Origin: Halocaridina rubra
Taxonomy: Eukaryota > Arthropoda > Malacostraca > Decapoda > Atyidae
NCBI GenBank assembly: GCA_037179515.1
Contig: JAXCGZ010003871.1
Span: 86,176-150,175 of the forward strand
Length of the DNA: 64,000 bases
Reading direction: 5' to 3'
The notes under the pieces: model-generated
The model's database searches: none
What the model was told of the DNA's origin: nothing
Seen by the model: the letters and a program-made list of their open reading frames with translations, nothing else
Position numbers and translations under genes: made by a program
Part shown: one piece after another, positions 40,814-54,280 of the stretch
How the letters are laid out: each line of letters starts with the position of its first letter
How positions within the stretch are numbered: the first letter of the stretch is position 1

Positions 40814-41755
40814 AGGGAAGCCACAACAAGAGTAAGAAGTACAGTTGGCACTACAGAGCCTTTTCAGGTGAAAGTTGGACTCCATTAGGGATCAGCTCTT
40901 AGCCCCTATCTATTTAACCTTCTCATGGATGTGATGGTGGAGGAAGTGACAAAGGAGGCACCATGGAGCATGCTCTTTGCAGACGATATTGTTTTGGTCT
41001 CCGAGAGCCGTGAAGAATTGCAAGAGAGGTTGGAGCTATGGAGGGGTTTGCTGGAGGATTACGGACTGAAAGTGAGCAGACAGAAAACGGAGTACCTGGA
41101 GTGCAATGTGACACAAGGAGGCGACCTGTTCATGCAAGACCACAAGCTCCCAAAGTTGGACGCCTTCAAATACCTCGGCTCCTACGTAACGAAGGATGGA
41201 GACCTAGAGATTGATCATAGGATCCAGGTAGCGTGGAACAGCTGGAAGAGAACATCAGGGGTGCTATGTGACAAGAAAATCAGTGCTAGAGTGAAAGGAA
41301 AAGTGTACAAGTCAGTTGTGAGACCAGCGTTGCTGTACGGAGCGGAGACGTGGCCGGTGAAAAAGATTCAAGAAAGGAAGATAGATGTCGCAGAAATGAG
41401 AATGCTGAGGTGGATGTGTGGGGTGACGAGGGAGGACAGGATACGAAATGACCGGATCAGAGGTACAGTGAAGGTGGTGGAGGCGTCGGCAAAAGTGCAG
41501 GAGAGGAGATTACAGTGGTTCGGTCATGTGAATAGGAGAGAAGAAGACTACGTGGGTGTGAGAGTGATGGAGATGGACGTGGAGGGCAGACGTAGACGAG
41601 GAAGACCTAAACTACGGTGGAAGGACCGACTGAAGGAGGATCTCAGAGAGAGACAGCTGGGGGAGGAGCAAGTGATGGAACGGAACCAGTGGAGACGACT
41701 AGTGAAGAGATGCGACCCCATATGGAAATGGGAACGCAAATAGAGGAAGAAGAAG
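40814..41755 (+). mobile_element. RTE-type LINE, 5'-truncated insertion with 16-bp target duplication
   Basis: The insertion is bounded by perfect direct repeats aacatctagaacatac at 40798-40813 and 41756-41771. The reading frame runs from REATTRVRSTVGTTEPFQV through GSALSPYLFNLLMD, the catalytic FADDIVL (about 40975-40995), FKYLGSYVTKDGDLE, VVRPALLYGAETW, RMLRWMCGVTR and RRRRGRPKLRWKDRL to a stop at 41741-41743. It is open except for TAG at 40886-40888, where the family has Gln (LHQGSALSP). The 3' UTR is almost absent and ends in a GAAGAAG tail. Endonuclease and early RT motifs are missing, so it cannot move on its own. Confidence 0.95.
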
Positions 41756-41771
41756 AACATCTAGAACATAC

Positions 41772-44700
41772 TAGGATTTTGAAAATACATTTTAATATTA
41801 TGTGTCATAAGTAAATGCAAAAAAGGACACATGGATTGGGATTTAATAATAAATTACATATGTGTGGTGACTATTCCCAGAATGCCTGCTTTCACCTGGT
41901 CAATGAATAGTCTACTCTCAGTTTTTTGCAGGCTACCGTACACAAAAATATTTACTCCACCAACTTCAAATAAAGTTGGGCTAAAACTTACTGGCTTACA
42001 ATTAAATATAAGACAAACTGTACGGTACTAAAGGGGTAGGGCATGAGTTACGTTTACTTAATAGTTAGTGGAGAACTCCCACTGGTTAATAACACAAATA
42101 CACTAAATAATATTAACTGAACACTGCATAAATCCAGGGTTAAATGAAAGACTCATCGATAAAATATAAAAATATATTGAAAAAAAGTTAATATTATAAT
42201 GGAGCAATATTTCCGCCCAAAAGAAAAGGTTAAATTTTACTTTAGTAACAAAGAGTTATAGCTCCAGGCACGACTGCTGGACACCTCAAAAGAAACAACA
42301 CTTAGTATCGATTTTATAATTGTTCAAAATCCAAAAACTTTATGCAATATTATAACACAGTCACTGCTTGACAAATTCGACAGCTATAGTCCAAGGGGAG
42401 AAATGGGAGGCTCATAAATTTACACGAATTTTACGAGTCTCTAACAATAGCTCATCACCTGGTGCCGTCCTCAGAAAGAGTCCTCGTCCGTTCTGTAAAC
42501 AAATCAGACGAGCATCACATTCTAAAATAAAAGGATATAATTTTATCATATTATACATAATTAGGGATTCCCTAAGATTTAGATTAGCTTTACAAACAAA
42601 TTCCAATTATTCATGAGAAAATGATGAATTAATGACAAAATAAATGATTGGTTTAATATAGTCTCTCAATGAATATATTCATGTAGGTAGATGCAATGCT
42701 AATTATGGTATTACAATAAAACACGCACAAGGTATAACTAATGAAACTGTGTGTGATAGACAGATCACCACAATATGAAACCCAACAATCGACTTCCTAA
42801 AAATATAATAATTTAAGATCGGTAAAAATATATTGCAAAAGTAGAAAACTGTACAAATCTGGCCATTATATGGTATGTTTTTTTTTTTATATCAAGTGCA
42901 CCACTGCCTCGTTCCTTAAGGAGACTTTGTTTCCTTCATGGGCAATAATTGCGGCCACACTGTCAGCTATAGTGGGATAAGGTGTCATGCCATAAGAAAA
43001 AAATTCAAGCTATACTTGCAAACAGACTTACCTTGATACTTATTACATAGTTACAATACTACATTTCTCAATTACTTGCACCTTCAGAAAAAACATTTAT
43101 AAGCATATTCTTATGTATGAGATAAACCTGCAATTAGTTACACAATAGGCCAGCAACATCCAACTATGTACTCATTTTATACTTGCGGAGTTGGCACTGT
43201 CTAGGAGACAGAATATTATCCCCTCCACAATTTTGAACAATTTCCAATCATTTCATCTATATTACGAACAGAACGAAGCACACTCGTACTTGAATCTTTT
43301 CGTATGGCAGACCAGACTTCATCCCAATAAGCCATGGATGCTCCTGAAAATTAAAATCACATTACTTGAAATATAATATGAAAATATAACTATTGTACAC
43401 ATAATTACATGGGACATTTATGTAGAGCAGGATTTCACAGTTATGCACAAAATTACATGATTGATTTCTTTAAATTCTTTTAATGCCTAAACTATTAATA
43501 CCCAATACCTCAGAGATAAACTTACTATGGACTTTGTTTCTCTTTTATTCAAATTTCCTTATTCTATGCATATTACCCTCTACTATATATCCCGGTAAGC
43601 AAAATGACCACAACAATGAGAAGTGCACAATAAATATTACTGTACAACTTACGTCCATCTCTTTAATCAATCAAGCCCTCAAAGTCCATTTTACACATGC
43701 AAATACAGTGGACGACATCAAGCATTACTAAGATAATACTATTGTATATTCACAGTATCAGGCCCCCAGGCTTCACAAAGTTACACTGACCTCTTCATGA
43801 GGGTTGATTTCACTGATGTACATGACTAAATTAAATGGGTTTATAAATGCCTTTGTAAGAGAGGATTTTCAACATGGTAACACTTTCATCTCCATCCCTT
43901 AGGGGGAAAGTGGCCCTAACCGAGAGCTTAACACTTCCTCCCTTGACCTTAAGCCTCTTACTTTTGTTAAATAAGGCGAGTTAGGTGGGCGAAGGTTAAA
44001 GGATAAAGGTCTCTAATGAAAAAGAAAAGCAAGGGACAGTGATAGCACTAGAGCCAAACTATATACCTACCATATTGCCAGGGCTCAACTCCCCCTCTCC
44101 AAGCAAATGGACCCAGTGATCTCCATCAACGGCTGAATAATCAGGCAGACCTTTAGCAAATCCTCGACCCCAATTAAGTGCCCATTTTATTGATAATGAT
44201 ATGAGACAGCGAAGCTCCAGTTATGAAATGTAACTGTAAAGTTTACTCCCATAATTGATTTAGACACCCTCATGCGATTTTCCTAGTGATATTCTATGTA
44301 AAACCATTAATATTCATAAAATTAATGGGGGGAGTGAAAATGGATAATTTCCAAGAGTCTTTAAGCTAACTACATATCATCGACAAATTGAATAATGGTA
44401 AATGCTTACTTTATTACCCCTAACAAGTGAAATGAAAATATCAAAACATTCAAAAAATATGTAAGCTAAAAAAAAAAATTATTTCAATTATCAACTCAAT
44501 TTTTAATGGGGGAGGGGAGAGTAAACAAACCTAACGAAACCTGATTGGTTAGAGATCATGAGATAATCATAATTGGGGTGTAAAATATCAACCCATAAAA
44601 AAAATATCTAAAACCAGTAAACTTATTCCATGCAGCAACTCGTGTCTTAACTGGGAGATGATGTACTGAGCTGGCCTAATATTAAAATAAATTTCATGAG

Positions 44701-44792
44701 ATTTTTCCTATATGGGGTGGCAAAAGTCAGCATGTATAAAACATACGATATATATCTCTTTAATACCCCAATGGGTAAAATGCAAGGGTAAA
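41772..44792. other. Intergenic, no gene seen
   Basis: AT-rich with a GC-richer patch at 43870-44160. No domain or repeat family is recognised. Confidence 0.55.
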
Positions 44793-45143
44793 ATTGCATT
44801 ATAGGACCACCTCTATTTTCCAATTGAAATAAAAAAATTTTTGGTAGTTTTTTATGTTTTGAATTAACCTAACCTAAATTAACCTAACTCCATTATTTCA
44901 TTAACTCAGTGCACGATTTGAAACTGAGTAACGGGCGGCTACAGCAACTCTTCACTTACCAGAAAGCCAGTGATTTTTAACTAACGGTTAATTTTTCCCA
45001 GTGATTTTTAACTAACGGTTAATTTTTCAGAGTGAAGGACTAACTTCCGGAGCAAATGAAGGTCAGATTCGCTTAAAACACATAAAAAACTAGCAGAAAA
45101 CCTTTATTTCAACTGGAAAACAGAGGTGGTCCTATAATGCAAT
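44793..45143. mobile_element. Inverted-repeat element, 351 bp, with internal 31-bp duplication
   Basis: The ends attgcattataggaccacct and its inverse aggtggtcctataatgcaat are perfect over about 22 bp, and the match continues with mismatches to about 70 bp (ctrttttccarttgaaataaa). The interior has ttaacctaacctaa near 44872 and a 31-bp direct duplication, cagtgatttttaactaacgg and onwards, at 44968-44998 and 44999-45029. Confidence 0.85.
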
Positions 45144-45165
45144 AATACCAATGCAAGACTGAAAT

Positions 45166-45432
45166 GGTCAAGATCTGTTTTATGTACCCCTTCCATAGTC
45201 AACCCGACATATTGGCATTAACACTACTTCCTGAAATGTACCGCACTACTGTATAAACACCCATATTAACACGATTTGATTATTTAAGTACCCATCTCCA
45301 CCTACCAATATCAACCTTGACACACACAAAAGTGAATTTCGACAAAAACAATTATCAGATTTATTAAAAAAAAACAAAAACATCAGAAAATTATGTCCAA
45401 AAATTGAAGGGGTGCATAAAACGAATCTTAAC
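45166..45432. mobile_element. Non-autonomous inverted-repeat element, copy 2
   Basis: The ends ggtcaagatctgttttatgt and the inverse of ggttaagattcgttttatgc match those of 651-990. Shared interior includes the phrases tgtaccgcactactgtataaacacc (compare 681-752) and ccaaaaattgaaggggtg. It lies 22 bp from the preceding inverted-repeat element. Confidence 0.75.
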
Positions 45433-45832
45433 CAACATTTAACCTAAGTGTCATACTAATAGGATATATTTCACCATTATAATGAGCGAAGATTACTTGA
45501 AATATGACAACGAAATTACGTCAGATTATCTATAAATAAATTATTAAGTGGAGAAAATGGAAGACAAATATTTATCATTTGCTGGCTCACTCGAAGTCTC
45601 GTCAGTATTTCAACGCCATCTTAACCTATAGAAATGAAGTATTTTTACCAAAATCACAATAATGCTTTTATGCACTGAATTCATCAATACAGAAGCACTG
45701 TGCTGAGATTTTAGCGCAAACAAAAAAAAAATGCTATAAATTAACTGGTTAATGCACTATCTAGGTCGTCGAAAATAGCCTCTTCTTCTTCAGTCAGCCA
45801 TATTGGCTCGTTTCTTCTTTTTAGTGAGGTAT

Positions 45833-46188
<356 letters not shown>

Positions 46189-46383
46189 TGAGGTATACTA
46201 AATATCAGTATTGCCAACTAAAATGTAGCATTTTCCCTCAAAAATCCCAGAAAGTTTGACAAAATATCTCTAAATGTCCCTACAGTTTAGTAAAATATCC
46301 CTACGCATCCTTATACTTTTATATTGTGCTTCATAACTTTTTAAGTAAAATCACGGACGTAGAGAGTACACTTACCAAGAACT

Positions 46384-47555
46384 ATGAACTTCTTCTTCTT
46401 CTTCTTCGTCTACATCTTTTCCTACTTTTATGTGGGGTCGATGTTTCTGGCCAGTGTTCTCCATATGTTTCTGTCCCATACCTCATCACCCAACAAACCT
46501 TTAGACCTCAGGTCGTCATTGATGCAATCCATCCACCTACGCTTTGGTCTCCCCCTCCTTCCCCCACCCTGTATATCCATTTCCATCACTCTCCTCCCAA
46601 CATACTGTTCATCCCTCCTAACGACATGACCATACCATCTTAGTCTACTTTCTTGTATCTTATCTGATATTTCTCTAACTTTTGAGGTACCTCTAATTAC
46701 CTCGTCTCTGATCTTATCGCTTCTTGTCATCCCACACATCCATCTCAACATCCTCATCTCTGCCACATCCAGTTTTTTCTCTTGTGTCTTCTTTATTGCC
46801 CATGTCTCTGCTCCATACATCATCGCAGGTCTCACAACTGTCTTGTGCACTTTACCCCTCAACTTAATCCCTATTCTCCTGTCGCACAGTTCCCCAGAAA
46901 CTTACGTCCAGTTCTTCCATCCCGCTTGTATTCTGTGGGTTATTTCTGACTCTAGGTCACCATCCTCTGCTACTGTTCCCAAATACTTGAACTTTTCAAC
47001 TCTTTTCAACACCTCCCCCTGCAAATTGACCTCCCCATCCTCATCATCTCTCAACCTCAAGTACTCTGTCTTCTTACTGCTGATTTTCAGTCCTCTATCC
47101 TCCATCACTCTTCTCTACTCCTCAAGCTTTTCCTCCACTGCCTCTCGTCTGTTGCTACGCAGTACAATGTTATCTGCAAAGAGCATACACCATGGAGACT
47201 GATCTCTAATACCCTGGGTTACTACATCCAAGACCAGTTCAAATAGATATGGACTCAAAGCAGACCCTTGATGCAGACCAACATATACTAAGAGACTTAT
47301 CGTCAAGCCCACACTGCTCTTAACATTTGCCTCTGCCCTCTCATACATATCTTGGATGATTCCTACATATTTCTCGGGGACTCCCTTTTCTCTAATACAC
47401 CTCCACACCTCTTGACGTGGTACTTGATCATATGCCTTTTTCAGGTCAATAAAGACCATATGCAGTCCTTTCTGTTTCTCCCTATGCTTTTCCATCATTT
47501 GTCTCAAGGCAAATATGGCATCCACTGTCCCTCTTCCAGGCATGAACATTACACA
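46384..47555 (-). mobile_element. RTE-type LINE, second 5'-truncated copy, opposite orientation
   Basis: One - strand frame runs from FMPGRGTVDAIFALRQMMEK through FIDLKKAYDQVPR, GLHQGSALSPYLFELVLD, LFADNIVL, FKYLGTVAEDGDLESEI, VVRPAMMYGAETWAIKK, RMLRWMCGMTR and RRGRPKRRWMD to a stop at 46428-46430. It is broken by only two nonsense codons, at 47115-47117 and 46902-46904. The catalytic FADD is FADN here. It ends in a (GAA)n tail (plus 46384-46402). The repeat atgaac occurs at both edges but is too short to be sure of a target duplication. It starts further 5' than the copy at 40814. Confidence 0.92.
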
Positions 47556-48519
47556 ATAAGTAGAACTTACTTTTATTTAATTATGTGAATGCAAATCAAG
47601 CTTAACAAAAGCATGTAAATACTTACAAATATCTCGTGTTAGTTTTTATTTCCACCAAAGGCGGAATGGGGAAAGCTAGAGAAGCACATCCACACTCCAC
47701 AAGGTATGAAATTAGACTAAACAATTTCTAAGCAGAATGAAATTTAAGATATTAAAGAATACGCAATAGTTCATACTTAAAGAGAACTAAATAATTTAAA
47801 GGGAATACGTAAATTTCTCAACATTCTGACTTCACCAATCTATTGTATATTTCAAAAGACTAATAAAGCAAAAGTTACCCAAAGATATTTAAAATGAATT
47901 TTGTTTTAATATTGATGACGTGATTAGAGCTTTCACATAACTCTCATTGGAACTAGTAGACGAGTATATACATGAAGCAGATAAAATATGTGAATAAAAC
48001 ATTTTATTTTTGAAACTCTAGTACCTTGGATATATGTATTGAGATTTATAAAATACGAATTATATTAATTTATAGGTAAGTTTTTCTTTTCCATTTTTTC
48101 CATCATTTTTTCATTCTATCACATTTATGTGATTTCTCAGCCTTTGGAACTAACATGCGTAGGTATATTAGCAGAGATTTCAATTATCTTTTTCTCACCT
48201 GAATAATAGTCAAAGACTAGCTGTACAATACTTTAAAAGCAAGTAATTTACAATACCCACTAAGTTTGTGTTGGTTGGATACATATTTCTTTTCACTTCT
48301 TACTCATATACTCTCAGTAGCTTCACATTCTCTTATTTTTTTTGCGGGCAATCTCTCTTTCCCTTGCTACCACCTTTATGCTCTCTCTAAAACCTCATTT
48401 TGTCAACTTCCTAGAGTACCATTTGTTTTCATCTCGACTCAAGTTTTTCGTCTCCTTTTCTTGTTTTGCATTTCATAACCATTGATCCTTATTCATACCT
48501 TACCAGGACTTTTCTTCAT
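47556..48519. other. No gene seen
   Basis: AT-rich sequence; the open frame at 48266-48478 (+) has no recognisable domain. Confidence 0.5.
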
Positions 48520-48765
48520 ACCACAGTAGTTGATTTTTGGAAGTCGCTAAGCAAGGAAGTAGCTAATGCTAATTGCATTAATAATTTGAGGAATAAATAT
48601 GATGGATGTCACTGATTTTAAAAATGGAACCTATTATGAGACTTTATGATCGAATTATGAATATATCCATTTTGAATATTCAAAGTGGCTGTAAAGCTTT
48701 CGAGGAGTGCAATGAGATAAATATCTGTTTGTGTTGTATGTTGAACTCTATTATTTTACTCTTTT

Positions 48766-48863
<98 letters not shown>

Positions 48864-49016
48864 ATAATAAGTGTAACAAACTTTTCCACCTATAGACCTA
48901 TGCAGTCTCATTTTTAACTCCATTACGACATAAAAATCTCAAAATATTCAATAAGCCTCAAAAACTCCTACTTACTCAAGCATAGGTCTCTTTCCAGTAA
49001 GAACAATTAGGTAATT
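48520..49016 (+). mobile_element. CR1-like LINE 3' fragment interrupted by (GA)n
   Basis: VVDFWKSLSKEVANANCINN, then LRNKYDGCH and a stop (about 48520-48617), match the C terminus of the copies at 20770 and 35436. The family's 3' end (ctctttccagtaagaacaat) appears at 48987-49016, after the microsatellite. Confidence 0.7.
48769..48860 (+). repeat. (GA)n microsatellite
   Basis: 92 bp of uninterrupted GA inside the 3' UTR of the LINE fragment. Confidence 0.98.
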
Positions 49017-52000
49017 ATATGTGAATCAGGCACCTGTGCAGTGTCATCATTGATGGGATAATTGCTCATTTTCCAACTCCTGCCTTGTTTCAATAGCATG
49101 GCTACAGTTTAAAGAAGGCATTTTTTCCTTTCCTACAATCACAGTAGTATGCGTTGCAATGCTCTCAAGGGCTAACTGTTAAATGTAAGATGCTTTAAAG
49201 AATGTGTTTTAAAAACTCTTGAAAAACACATTTTTGGTAAGGTTCTAAATAATTTTCTAGTCGTTATATATGTGGGAAGAAAAACACTATGTAAATACTT
49301 GCACCCATTTACTTCAGCATTAATATACAAATATATACAAAGTTATATAAAAAGATACCCTCTTATATGATAAATGAAAAATCACCAATTTTTTTTTCAG
49401 CTATCACACTAAAGTAAAATGATACAGGTTACTTAAATATGACTTAGCCCATCTGATTAATCTTTGTCACCTTTGTTACCAAGTCTAAGAAGGATGAAAA
49501 CAGAAAAACTGTGTTACGATGTCTAGGAAGGATGTTGAAAGAAAATTTCTTAGTGCACCTTTACATCTGTCAGAATGATCTTACTATATTAACTGCGAAT
49601 ATGGTACTAATAAAGTCTTCAATGGAAGTTAGTTCTCAATTTTTTGAGATTTTAGTGAGAGTACAATTGATATTTTAAAATTAAGTGTAGCGTACATTAC
49701 TTTCAAGTTTTATAAAGCCTTGATTTGTTACAGTTATTGTTTAGTATACTGACCCAGTACAGTACTGTACTGGTATAAAGGGAATATGAAAAAAAAAATC
49801 AGCTACACTCGCATGATCTTGAAAGCATAATTTGAAAAAGATGACAAAGATTCAACTTATGAGTAAATAAAAGCATTAAACATGACTCAGTACACTTGGG
49901 TGTCAACTATTATTATTGTACCTTGCTTGACTGTCACATTTTCTGATGATACTTTAAAATCTATATGACTTACAAAAAATCTACGGCATTTTTATTATGC
50001 AAAGGCACAAAAAGATGCCCAAGTGGCTGTGTCAAATATTACACTATTGCTTTTTATCTCCATTTTACTAAAAGAAAAAAAAGGACCTATGCAGTTTGCA
50101 AATGGGTCAGTTTTGGGATTTCCTTCACCCAGACAGGAATGAGTAGACGCCAGCTAACAAGGCAATGCCCACTGCAAATAGGCGATAGATACCTCCATTG
50201 TTGGATGAAATCTCGTCCAGCCATGATTTTTTGTATAAAATTCAATGAAGCATTTTTCGGCCACTTTTTCAGGCGAAGCAGTTACAAGTTTTGAAAAGTG
50301 TGTCATAGGATTGTCAAGGAAATGGAAAAAAAGAGAGGAGCAGGTATACGGCAGAGACGACTTGAGAGGTAAATACGAAAATTATATCTGCAAGCTCATG
50401 TCTAGTGGTGTGAGTAGATTATCACATAAAAGGAACATATGAGGGATATGGAAGAGAAAATTTTATTCACACTACAGGTCAACCATACTCGATGATAGAT
50501 ATACTTTAGAAAATTATCTCTTATATAGTACAGCATATGGAGAGGTAGGTGTTATAGGACTCACGACTATGCCCTGTGAGATCACACATGCTCCGAAAAT
50601 ACCCAAAGAGATCCTTCATATGGATGAACAAGCATTCTCAAAGCAGTCACAAAGGACATTCATTACGATACTCTATGATACTGCTTTTGCAATAGAGTTG
50701 CAGACATAAGCTCTAGAGAAGACAATCAGAAAGAGGAATGCACAACAAAATTACTAATATATATCAAAAGAATTGGAAGCACTGACTGCTGCTAAGGAGT
50801 TTCTGGCCTGTCAACAAGAAGACAAATTGTCTAAGAAATATAAGTCACAATGTTCTGTCTGGAGATGCCAGGTAATAAGACAAAAGTCTCTTCCCAACCA
50901 GAAAGTACCTCTTATGCTCAGTGTATTGAAATCAAGTGATAAAAAAATTTCTGAATAACATATATGACAGACAATATAGAACAGAAGATCCAAATTAATC
51001 ACTAAATAAGTGCACACAGAAGAAAAAATTGTGAAGCTGGAGACAGAAAATCTGTGCAAGTCTAACATTACCTAGTTGTAGACTTTATCCAAATGGATTA
51101 TTGCTTTCACCGTCATTGTTCTTGCAAACAGAGGGCCACAAATATATGAATTTTATTGTAGAGAGCCAGGCTAGGCAAAATTCCATCCTACAATGGAGCT
51201 ATATGCTAATCCAGAGTGGGTGTCATTCACAGAGATGATATCTACCCCAATGTGTCAAAAGTGGAGAACAACAACCAAGAAGGCAATATAACAATATGAC
51301 AGATGCCGTTTCACCACTATTGTCCCTAAAATCAATATCATTATATATTATGGATGTGGAAGTTATGACTCAATCCATATCAAGGATATCTAGCACATAA
51401 TACAGTATGTACACCAGCGCTAGATTTTCCCAGTTATTATTATATATTAGTAATCCCCATGGTCCATAACCCTCATTAACTGTGGCATATACTTGGTCTC
51501 TTACCCAATTGCTTTATTTTTTATTTATGTACAAGAAATATTAGTATCAATAAGTTTACTCGTGAAAAGGAATGATATTTAGGCATTTATCTTCTCTTAA
51601 AGCCTTGAATTAGCATGATTTTTGTTTCATTGTAATACGTAAAACTATTTCATTGAAAATCTTTTATCAAATGAACATACAGCAACTCCATGATCTTTCA
51701 TATCACCATCAAATGATTGTTCTTACATATTTTTTACTATCTTCTATTTATGCAACAAAATTTTGTCACCACTAGTATGAGATAAGGTAAAAGACCAAGT
51801 GTAGAGAGGGTACGTTCTTTTTAATGCATGTTTTTATTAATCCTCTTTACTCCCAGAACATTATGCACTAAAACTGAACATATAATAAACATGTAATTTT
51901 AAAAAGCACACACATATATATATATAAAACCATAAACACCACACTGATGATGCCATGTGAATGTCTGATATACCCAAGTATGAAAAATGGTAAAAAATCT

Positions 52001-53773
52001 TAAAATGAAAGAGGACATATATAAGTCTCAATATTCTTTTGAGACAGTGTGAATAGAAATGAGAAAGCTAATGGGAATGAGCAAAGAGTAACACAGAAAT
52101 AAATTGCTTAAATATTACATATTCCAAGTTACACACTCGAACACTCATTATCACTTGTCTGATCTTCCCTTCATACTCATACTACAGCCAAGTATGCCTA
52201 AGATTGTAACTCTAAAAGTTACTGCGACATTTTATCTCCATCAAAATGGTTTACTTCCTATCAGTAACTATTTAAATACCTTCATCTCTTTCATAATTAA
52301 TATTTTCACTCAAGCAAAATCAAACAGTAAGTATATCATTGGGTTTTCTTTCCTACATTCAATATACAATGAGTGATTAGAAATAATTATAAGAGACATA
52401 TTTTCAAAATTTTTGTAAGCAGTGTAAGAATTATTAACTGTACTCAAACTAGCTCTTCTATGAACACCACTTGTTATAACAAATACAATATATTCTAAAT
52501 TTCAGTTAGCTCTTATAGATGATATAGTACTAGGAAAGTTAAAACACAAATGTGCTCGTACAGTACATATACATAATCATATCTTCAAAAAGAAATATGA
52601 GCTTGCTGGTGTTTATTAAGACGTGCATCGCGCGCACTGATATTCTTTTACTACATAGTTCGCTTGTTCTTTTTCTAATCCACTGGTACACACAAGGAAC
52701 ATCAAAGCATTGGTTCTTGTCATCACCACCTTTTATATACATGCTTTCTTCCACTTAACATTAAGTAGTCTTTGGAGGTGTACGTACATGAGACAATAAG
52801 CTAAAACATCACTCATTCTTAAAAAAAAAAAAAAAAGAATGATACTTAAAAGGTAAAAAGCGAAGAGTGCAGTAGGAACAAATAAAATAAAATAGGGATG
52901 TTTACCTTTAGCTACAATGGTTAAAGAAACTTAATGTGTCAGTCTCACAGATGCTGCACTCTTCTCATTCACAACAAACGTATTCATCTTTGCATAGGAC
53001 ACAGTGATGGACAAAAAACTTAAAAAAGTAAAGGAATAAAAATGCAGTGGTGTAGACACAGCAAGCGTATGTAACTTTGGTCAAGAATTCAATATTTTAA
53101 TAACAAGCCTCACACTGTATACATTGCTGCAGACAAATGAAGATGTCTTTTGAAGTACTATCGACAATATTACTTATTCTTATTGGTTAATTCACATCAA
53201 GACTTATTTATGGAGTTACATCCTAATTGCTAGAGATGATTTCATGAAAAAGATGTGAAGAAATCATGAAAGTACTTACTTGTACTTTCCAAAGTTCAGT
53301 TCTGATCCAATCTGCTGTGGTATAAAGAGCTCTTACACCTCCCAGATTCAATTTTCCCTTTTGTTAAATGCATTTTACTATAAAACTCACCATGTCTTAT
53401 AAAACTTTCTTTTTTTCTAATCCTAGTTACACTTGTATTGGCTGGAATGAGTTCTGAGACTACAAGAAGCTACATAAATTTGCAACAGAATGCTGACTGC
53501 ATTCTAGTTGTTTTTTACATAACAATATGCAACTAGGGTCAAGAATAGAGAATTTCTAAATGAACACTTACATAGCGGAAATTTTTATCATAATATATAC
53601 TAAAGGCTGAGTACATTGCAACTGTTTTACCTAATCATTTATTTAAATTTATAAATGCATTTTCTCCAACCAATTATAAATCCTACGAGAGTCATATTTG
53701 GAAAATTTAGAACGAGCAAGTTAACTATAAGCACGAATATTAGTCTAGTTTTGATGTTAATTGGCCCAAAAAT
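49017..53773. other. Intergenic, no gene seen
   Basis: Nearly 4.8 kb of AT-rich sequence downstream of the - strand gene. The first few hundred bases below 53774 probably contain that gene's 3' UTR. Purine-rich frames at 50245-50960 (+) may be remnants of a mobile element but I cannot assign them. Confidence 0.5.
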
Positions 53774-54280
53774 TTATATTTCAGCTGTTTGCAAAGGACG
53801 GCCTTGAAACGTGATTTCGGCGTACTGAGTTTTTTGAGGGCGTGAAGGTCTTCTAACGCCACGTCTCATAGAGCCATGATTGGAGGATTTTGGAAGCTGA
53901 AGCTCAGCATACACGATTCCTCCACCCAGACTGGAATGAATTCCACCTGAATTTAATTTGTCATAAGTTGAACTTGTGCGTTCCAAATTTTCTTGATACA
54001 CGGGTACATACGGGGGAGCTCTGAAATTTTTGGGTATATCCCCTGCCTCGTTACGTTGGTCCTCTTTCTGCTTGAAAGTTTGCATTTCACCCTGTTTAAG
54101 ATTATAATGAGTTGCATCGGTCTGTTCAAAATTATCACTCACTTCGTCCACCTTCACTTCGGTCATCTCACTACTGATTTGCTCATCTCTTCTCGTTGGA
54201 TTGCTGTTGTTGCTGCTGGAACTGCTGCTCCTTCTCGTTTCCTGGCACAAGTTTGGTGTTGCCATTGGTGTTGGCATTAT
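53774..54280 (-). CDS. Receptor-tail gene, last coding exon
   Basis: The acceptor ttttctgttctcag precedes 507 nt encoding IMPTPMATPNLCQETRRSSS through PPYVPVYQENLERTSSTYDK, GGGIVYAELQLP and KTQYAEITFQG to QTAEI and TAA (53774-53776). It is the longest complex non-transposon frame in this half of the window. The alternative upstream frame is Gln/Asn-rich but closes quickly. Confidence 0.78.
   Translation of the reverse strand: MMPTPMATPNLCQETRRSSSSSSNNSNPTRRDEQISSEMTEVKVDEVSDNFEQTDATHYNLKQGEMQTFKQKEDQRNEAGDIPKNFRAPPYVPVYQENLERTSSTYDKLNSGGIHSSLGGGIVYAELQLPKSSNHGSMRRGVRRPSRPQKTQYAEITFQGRPLQTAEI

Noticed and set aside
41548..41814. Frames on both strands overlapping the RTE element
   Set aside because: They are shadows of the reverse-transcriptase frame.
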